A stretch of 9,391 nucleotides of DNA from Nitrospiraceae bacterium (lineage in GTDB: Bacteria; Nitrospirota; Nitrospiria; Nitrospirales; Nitrospiraceae). Below the pieces are notes generated by a model. The model did no database searches, was not told the origin of the DNA, and was given only the letters and a program-made list of their open reading frames with translations. The position numbers and the translations under genes were made by a program. Shown in pieces: positions 6,152-9,391 of this stretch; the stretch's first letter is position 1, and every line of letters begins with the position of its first letter. The DNA lies in the NCBI GenBank assembly GCA_014534095.1, contig JACVSD010000068.1, forward strand, positions 1 through 9,391, read 5' to 3'.

Positions 6152-6190
6152 CCGCTCCCACTGCTCTAGCCTATCGGTGCTTGACCACCG

Positions 6191-7309
6191 TCACCTGAAC
6201 GGCAGCACGCCACGGCCGGAATACAGCACCGTCAAGGCGAGGACCACACTTCCAACTAATGCTCCTTCGGCCAGCATCGCCGGAGTCCGAGATGGCGACC
6301 TCTGGGTGGTGTGATCCGAGCCGCTCTGAGACCAATAAGCGAGACAGGCAAATCCGACGGATGCAACCACCAGCGGAGCGGTCGTCATCGCGGCCAAGCC
6401 GTACGCGAGGAGCCCCCGCGAGAGCTTCTCGTGCGTCGCACCGGCGGGCCAGACACCATGACTCCATCGCACGCGTCGCAGCCAGAGCCCGGTCGCCATG
6501 GCGGCGATGCCCAATGCGATCAATAGGGTGCCGGTCATGCCGGCATCTGCATTATGGGCAAAGGTCCATAGCAGCGAAAAGGCGGCCGCCATTCCGATTG
6601 CCGCGTGGCGGAGCCCCTCCTCAAGCGACGCGCGCCATTCCTTCCAGGCAGCAGATGCCACGGAGCCGCTCAGCAAGCCCATCACCGCACCGCCACATAC
6701 GTCGGTGGGGAAATGCGATCCGCGTAGCACGCGGCTCAATCCCACAAATGCGGCTAGGGCGAACCCCAGAGCAGCGCACCATGGGAACCGCTTGGCCAGC
6801 ACGGTCGCCACGGCAAAGCTCGCAGTGGTATGGCCGGAAGGAAAGGAGTCCAGGCCCGATGCCCAGGAGGGAGCGAACTGCCATTCTCCGGAATGAACGA
6901 ATTTCGGACGAGGACGTCCGAGCAGGTGCTTCACGATGTTGGCTGCCAAGGCCGCTATTCCGTGAGCCCAGAGCGTCTGGATACCGGCCGTGGTGATCGA
7001 CGGCTTGGAGAGCCACCACCCTGTCGCGAGCAAGACTAGGCTTAGCGCCACCAAGTGCGATCCTTCGCCGATCCAATCTCCGGCATTGCTGGTGAAGGCC
7101 ATCCAGGGAATAGTGAGTTGATCCCATGGTAGATGGACCGTCACGGACCTCACATACCGTGTAATCGGCAGGTCGAAGTCCAGGAGACCGTAGAACGTCA
7201 CGCCTAGCGTCGCGCTCGAGCACGCTAGCGAGGTGATGCGCGAAGTGTGAAGAGTGGTGGGCCACGCCGAGGACTCCTCACTCTCAACTGATCCCTCATC
7301 ACTGATCAC
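6191..7309 (-). CDS. PAP2-family membrane phosphatase with a C-terminal membrane extension
   Basis: All three acid-phosphatase motifs are present in order: K-x6-RP in KHLLGRPRP (about 127-135), PSGH (157-160), and SR-x5-H-x3-D in SRVLRGSHFPTD (192-203) with the nucleophilic histidine H199. The family removes phosphate from lipid phosphates such as undecaprenyl pyrophosphate, phosphatidylglycerol phosphate or lipid A. At 372 residues it is longer than a minimal PAP2 protein (about 200-250): after the core, four or more further hydrophobic segments run from about 235 to 365. Start GTG at 7309-7307 has AAGGG 9-13 bases upstream and follows the TolB-like stop by 12 bases. The first dozen residues (ISDEGSVESEESS) are encoded by a heptad repeat array, so the original start may have differed; an in-frame GTG at residue 37 exists but would cut close to the first helix. 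It is the last gene of the minus-strand operon and converges on the GT39 gene, which suggests a shared lipid-carrier theme. Confidence 0.85.
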   Translation of the reverse strand: MISDEGSVESEESSAWPTTLHTSRITSLACSSATLGVTFYGLLDFDLPITRYVRSVTVHLPWDQLTIPWMAFTSNAGDWIGEGSHLVALSLVLLATGWWLSKPSITTAGIQTLWAHGIAALAANIVKHLLGRPRPKFVHSGEWQFAPSWASGLDSFPSGHTTASFAVATVLAKRFPWCAALGFALAAFVGLSRVLRGSHFPTDVCGGAVMGLLSGSVASAAWKEWRASLEEGLRHAAIGMAAAFSLLWTFAHNADAGMTGTLLIALGIAAMATGLWLRRVRWSHGVWPAGATHEKLSRGLLAYGLAAMTTAPLVVASVGFACLAYWSQSGSDHTTQRSPSRTPAMLAEGALVGSVVLALTVLYSGRGVLPFR

Positions 7310-7315
7310 TCAGCA
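7274..7315 (-). repeat. Third heptad repeat array, at the TolB/PAP2 junction
   Basis: Read on the minus strand, six consecutive 7-base units occur: TGCTGAG, TGATCAG, TGATGAG, GGATCAG, TTGAGAG, TGAGGAG. The three units TGATCAG, TGATGAG, GGATCAG match the order TGATGAG, TGATGAG, GGATGGG of the array at 3971-3991 with four differences in 21 bases, so the two arrays are probably related. The array supplies the GTG start and the first residues of the PAP2 protein. Confidence 0.6.
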
Positions 7316-7321
7316 CCGCCC

Positions 7322-8452
7322 TTAGGGCACCCAGTCGGCTAGAAACACATTAAACTCGCCCGGCTCTTTGGCATGTCGGTCGGACACCCACACCAACCGC
7401 TTGCCGTCAGGCGAGAACATGGGAAAGCTATTAAACCGTCCTTCAATGGTCACGCGCTCCTGCCCCGTCCCGTCCTCGTTGATGAGATAGAGATGGAAGC
7501 TGGGCCGGCCTCCTTCTCCTCTAGTCTCGACATTGGAGGAAAAGACAATGCGCCGACCGTCCGGGTGGAAGAATGGGGAAAAGTTTGAGGCCCCATTCGT
7601 GGTGACTTGCTTCTTGTCCGTGCCGTCCGCGTTCATGACAAACAGTTCCAATTGACCCGGTTCAACCAGGCGCTGCGCCAACAACTCGCGATAGCGGCTC
7701 ACCTCGACCGGATCTGTGGGATGTGAAGCGCGATACACGATCCGCTTGCTGTCAGGCGAAAAAAACGCGCCTCCGTCGTACCCGATGTCCTGGGTCAGGC
7801 GGCGGACTTTCGTGCCATCGAGGTTCATGGCATAGATATCCAGGTCGCCATCCTTAACCGACGTCCAGACGATTGTCTTGCCGTCGGGCGACACGGTGGC
7901 TTCCGCATCGTAGCCCGGTGTCGAGGTGAGCTTCTGCATTTCCTGGCCGTCGATCCTCACGGCGTACAGATCATAATCATCAAGGGCCCACCGATAGGCC
8001 CCGTCCCGTTTCGGTTTGGGGGGACAGTTCGGCCCGGCGGCATGCGTGGATGAATAGAGCACTCGCCGATCGCCCGGCAAAAAATATCCACAGGTGGTGG
8101 CGCCCATGCCGGTGCTGACCAACCGCACGGAATCGCTATCGAGGTCCATGATGTACTGCTGATAACAGCCCAGTCCTACATCCGCCGGCTTCTGCGTCGC
8201 GGCGTAGGTGTCTTTCATCCAATTATTGGTCGATTGGAAGATGAGCTTATTACCGGAAAACGAAAAATAGGCTTCGGCATTTTGACGGCCGAACGTCAGT
8301 TGGCGGATGTTGGCCAGATGACGCTCGGAGGTCTTCTGCGCCACGGCCTTGTCCTCTTTCTTCGCCGGATCGGCTGCGGCAACGACGGCCGACACCAGCA
8401 CGGCCAAGCATCCCGAGACTAACGCACGACAAACACGCTCACTGATTGCCAT
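7322..8452 (-). CDS. Periplasmic TolB-like beta-propeller protein (PD40 repeats)
   Basis: The 376-residue product has a Sec signal peptide (MAISERV, hydrophobic core to about residue 26, cut near VVAAA-DP). Propeller blades are marked by PD40-type motifs at about 63-72 (FSFSGNKLIF), 123-135 (LPGDRRVLYSS), 187-198 (VSPDGKTIVWTS), 231-240 (FSPDSKRIVY), 295-306 (FHPDGRRIVFSS) and 346-357 (FSPDGKRLVWVS), each preceded by strands such as LDIYAMNLDGT or LELFVMNADGT. That makes six blades, as in TolB. It lacks the N-terminal domain of true TolB and is not beside tol-pal genes, so a Tol role is not implied; related proteins are often paired with peptidases. Longer in-frame starts exist (to 8566), but ATG 8452 has a perfect AAGGAGG 9 bases upstream and exposes the signal peptide. 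The start overlaps the upstream peptidase stop by 14 bases. Three cysteines (GLGCYQQ, TTCGYF, GPNCPP) in the second quarter could form a disulfide. Confidence 0.88.
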   Translation of the reverse strand: MAISERVCRALVSGCLAVLVSAVVAAADPAKKEDKAVAQKTSERHLANIRQLTFGRQNAEAYFSFSGNKLIFQSTNNWMKDTYAATQKPADVGLGCYQQYIMDLDSDSVRLVSTGMGATTCGYFLPGDRRVLYSSTHAAGPNCPPKPKRDGAYRWALDDYDLYAVRIDGQEMQKLTSTPGYDAEATVSPDGKTIVWTSVKDGDLDIYAMNLDGTKVRRLTQDIGYDGGAFFSPDSKRIVYRASHPTDPVEVSRYRELLAQRLVEPGQLELFVMNADGTDKKQVTTNGASNFSPFFHPDGRRIVFSSNVETRGEGGRPSFHLYLINEDGTGQERVTIEGRFNSFPMFSPDGKRLVWVSDRHAKEPGEFNVFLADWVP

Positions 8453-9391
8453 GAACCTCAACCTCCTTCGTATCCGACACAGGCTCCCAGACATCGCGCC
8501 GCTCGACGGCTCCGTCACGAAACACGACCGCACTATGCCACCCGTAATAGAACAGGAGCCGAGCAACCTTCGTCACCGCTTCAGGCGTCACACCATAGAA
8601 CACCGTGATGACGCTGCCCGGCGCTTTCGTCCGATGGCAAGAGAACAGCACGGCCCAGGTCGGCCCGTCGTACCTCCGTTCGCCAATCTCAAAACCGCCG
8701 TCATGCAGCGTGAACCGGGAGTCGCATGACTCTTCGATAAGTGAACGAACGACAGCCTGCCGATCGCCGGTGGCCAGGATCAACACCGACCCGCTCGAGG
8801 GAAGCGCCGCCGCATCGGCCGAGAGCTGCACTGCCTTCTGTTCCGATGGGAGCGGCGCTTCTTGGCCGGTGATGCGCGCCAGCACCTGTTGCAGCGGAGA
8901 CGTGCTGTCGGTGAACGCCGGCATGACTCCGCGATGCGAATCCGTGACGTACAGGTTCAGCATGGGCGGCAACTGCTCGCGGCCAACCCGTCGAAATGTC
9001 ATCCACTCCGGATCAAGCCGCACCCGTAACGGTCGATCCGGCAGCTGCAACTTGACGCTAGTGTCCGCGCCATCGATCGTGATCCAGCGACTTTCGGTTT
9101 TGTCGTTCATAGTAATTTCAAGAGGAAGAGCGACACGAAACGGCCGGCTGGCCTGTCGGATCTGCGTTGTCAGTTCCCATCGCTCTCCAGTCGCTTCGCT
9201 CGGCAGACGACTGGTCGTGACATCTCCAAGCGATATCACCGGTGCACCCGACTGTTCGATCCATTGAGCGAAAAACCACCGGAGGTCTTTCCCGCTTTCT
9301 TGCGAGAAGACCTGTTCCAGACTGGTCCAATCAGCCGACCGACTCTTATAATGTGTCGCGAGCTTCTTGACCCCGCGCCAGAATGTTTCAT
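8439..9391 (-). CDS. M1-family (gluzincin) metallopeptidase, C-terminal part
   Basis: The reading frame stays open to the window edge, so the start and the zinc site (GxMEN, HExxH) lie outside. The visible 316 residues begin ETFWRGVKKLATHYKSRSAD and WTSLEQVFSQESGKDLRWFF, followed by AQWIEQSGAPVISL. This is the end of the M1 catalytic helical domain, where a FFxQW...GxP motif leads into the beta-sandwich domain (to about residue 140). After a variable stretch comes a C-terminal part with strands SVLILATG, WAVLFSCH and VITVFYGVTPEAVTKVARLLFYYGW, which looks like an extra alpha/beta domain not usual in aminopeptidase N. M1 enzymes cut residues from peptide N-termini; substrate and location cannot be told here. 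A shorter GTG start at 9239 is possible on paper but would cut the M1 domain. The stop overlaps the TolB-like start by 14 bases, which implies one operon. Confidence 0.85.
   Translation of the reverse strand, partial: ETFWRGVKKLATHYKSRSADWTSLEQVFSQESGKDLRWFFAQWIEQSGAPVISLGDVTTSRLPSEATGERWELTTQIRQASRPFRVALPLEITMNDKTESRWITIDGADTSVKLQLPDRPLRVRLDPEWMTFRRVGREQLPPMLNLYVTDSHRGVMPAFTDSTSPLQQVLARITGQEAPLPSEQKAVQLSADAAALPSSGSVLILATGDRQAVVRSLIEESCDSRFTLHDGGFEIGERRYDGPTWAVLFSCHRTKAPGSVITVFYGVTPEAVTKVARLLFYYGWHSAVVFRDGAVERRDVWEPVSDTKEVEVHGNQ
8462..8468 (-). promoter_or_regulatory. Strong ribosome binding site that fixes the TolB-like start
   Basis: AAGGAGG on the minus strand lies 9 bases before ATG 8452 and within the last codons of the upstream peptidase gene. 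It decides between this start and longer in-frame starts reaching back to 8566. Confidence 0.8.

Noticed and set aside
6175..6190. CGGTG/CACCG hairpin between the two convergent genes as a terminator
   Set aside because: Only five base pairs and no T run on either strand.
8605..9267. Plus-strand open frame of 220 codons
   Set aside because: It is antisense to the M1 peptidase frame, whose conserved end of the catalytic domain is evident; the product is a serine- and arginine-rich shadow.

Overview
The window looks like chromosomal DNA from a moderately GC-rich (about 60%) Gram-negative bacterium. The style of the genes (an M1 peptidase with an unusual C-terminal part, a TolB-like propeller, and a GT2/LAB_N/GT39/PAP2 set for envelope sugars) reminds me of Nitrospira and relatives (Nitrospirota). 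That assignment is an inference from gene content; no rRNA or tRNA is present to confirm it.

Layout. Positions 1-98 (minus) hold the N-terminus of a TatA-type twin-arginine translocase subunit, with a candidate sigma-70 promoter about 180 bases upstream at 275-303. Positions 455-1891 (minus) encode a SAM-dependent methyltransferase distantly like the MidA/NDUFAF7 family. Divergent from it, 2124-2675 (plus) encodes a small exported protein I do not recognise. A good sigma-70 promoter at 2771-2799 starts a plus-strand operon: a polyprenyl-phosphate-sugar synthase-like GT2 (2830-3585), a small four-helix-bundle (S23/IVP family) gene (3607-4005), a LAB_N membrane protein (4002-4301) and an ArnT-like GT39 membrane glycosyltransferase (4298-6151). 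The last three are joined by 4-base ATGA overlaps. Converging on it from the right is a minus-strand operon that enters from beyond the window: an M1-family peptidase (C-terminal 316 residues, 8439-9391), a periplasmic TolB-like beta-propeller (7322-8452) and a PAP2 lipid phosphatase (6191-7309).

How the genes may work together. GT2 would load a sugar onto undecaprenyl phosphate at the inner face. The LAB_N protein, whose family I recall being grouped with the SWEET/PQ-loop proteins, is a candidate for moving or handling the lipid-linked sugar. The GT39 protein would transfer the sugar to an acceptor on the periplasmic side. The PAP2 enzyme next door could recycle or trim the lipid phosphate. 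This reads as an envelope glycolipid (lipid A or similar) modification locus.

The most unusual structure is a family of degenerate 7-base tandem repeats (consensus TGATGAG). Two arrays in opposite orientation bracket the four-helix-bundle gene, with a perfect 14-base inverted repeat (3596-3609 / 3980-3993). A third array sits at the TolB/PAP2 junction (7274-7315) and forms the PAP2 start. The four-helix-bundle gene is lower in GC (about 51% by hand count against about 62% in the adjacent GT2) and interrupts an otherwise logical glycosyltransferase operon. It looks like an inserted cassette, built much like the intervening sequences that carry the same protein family in 23S rRNA genes.
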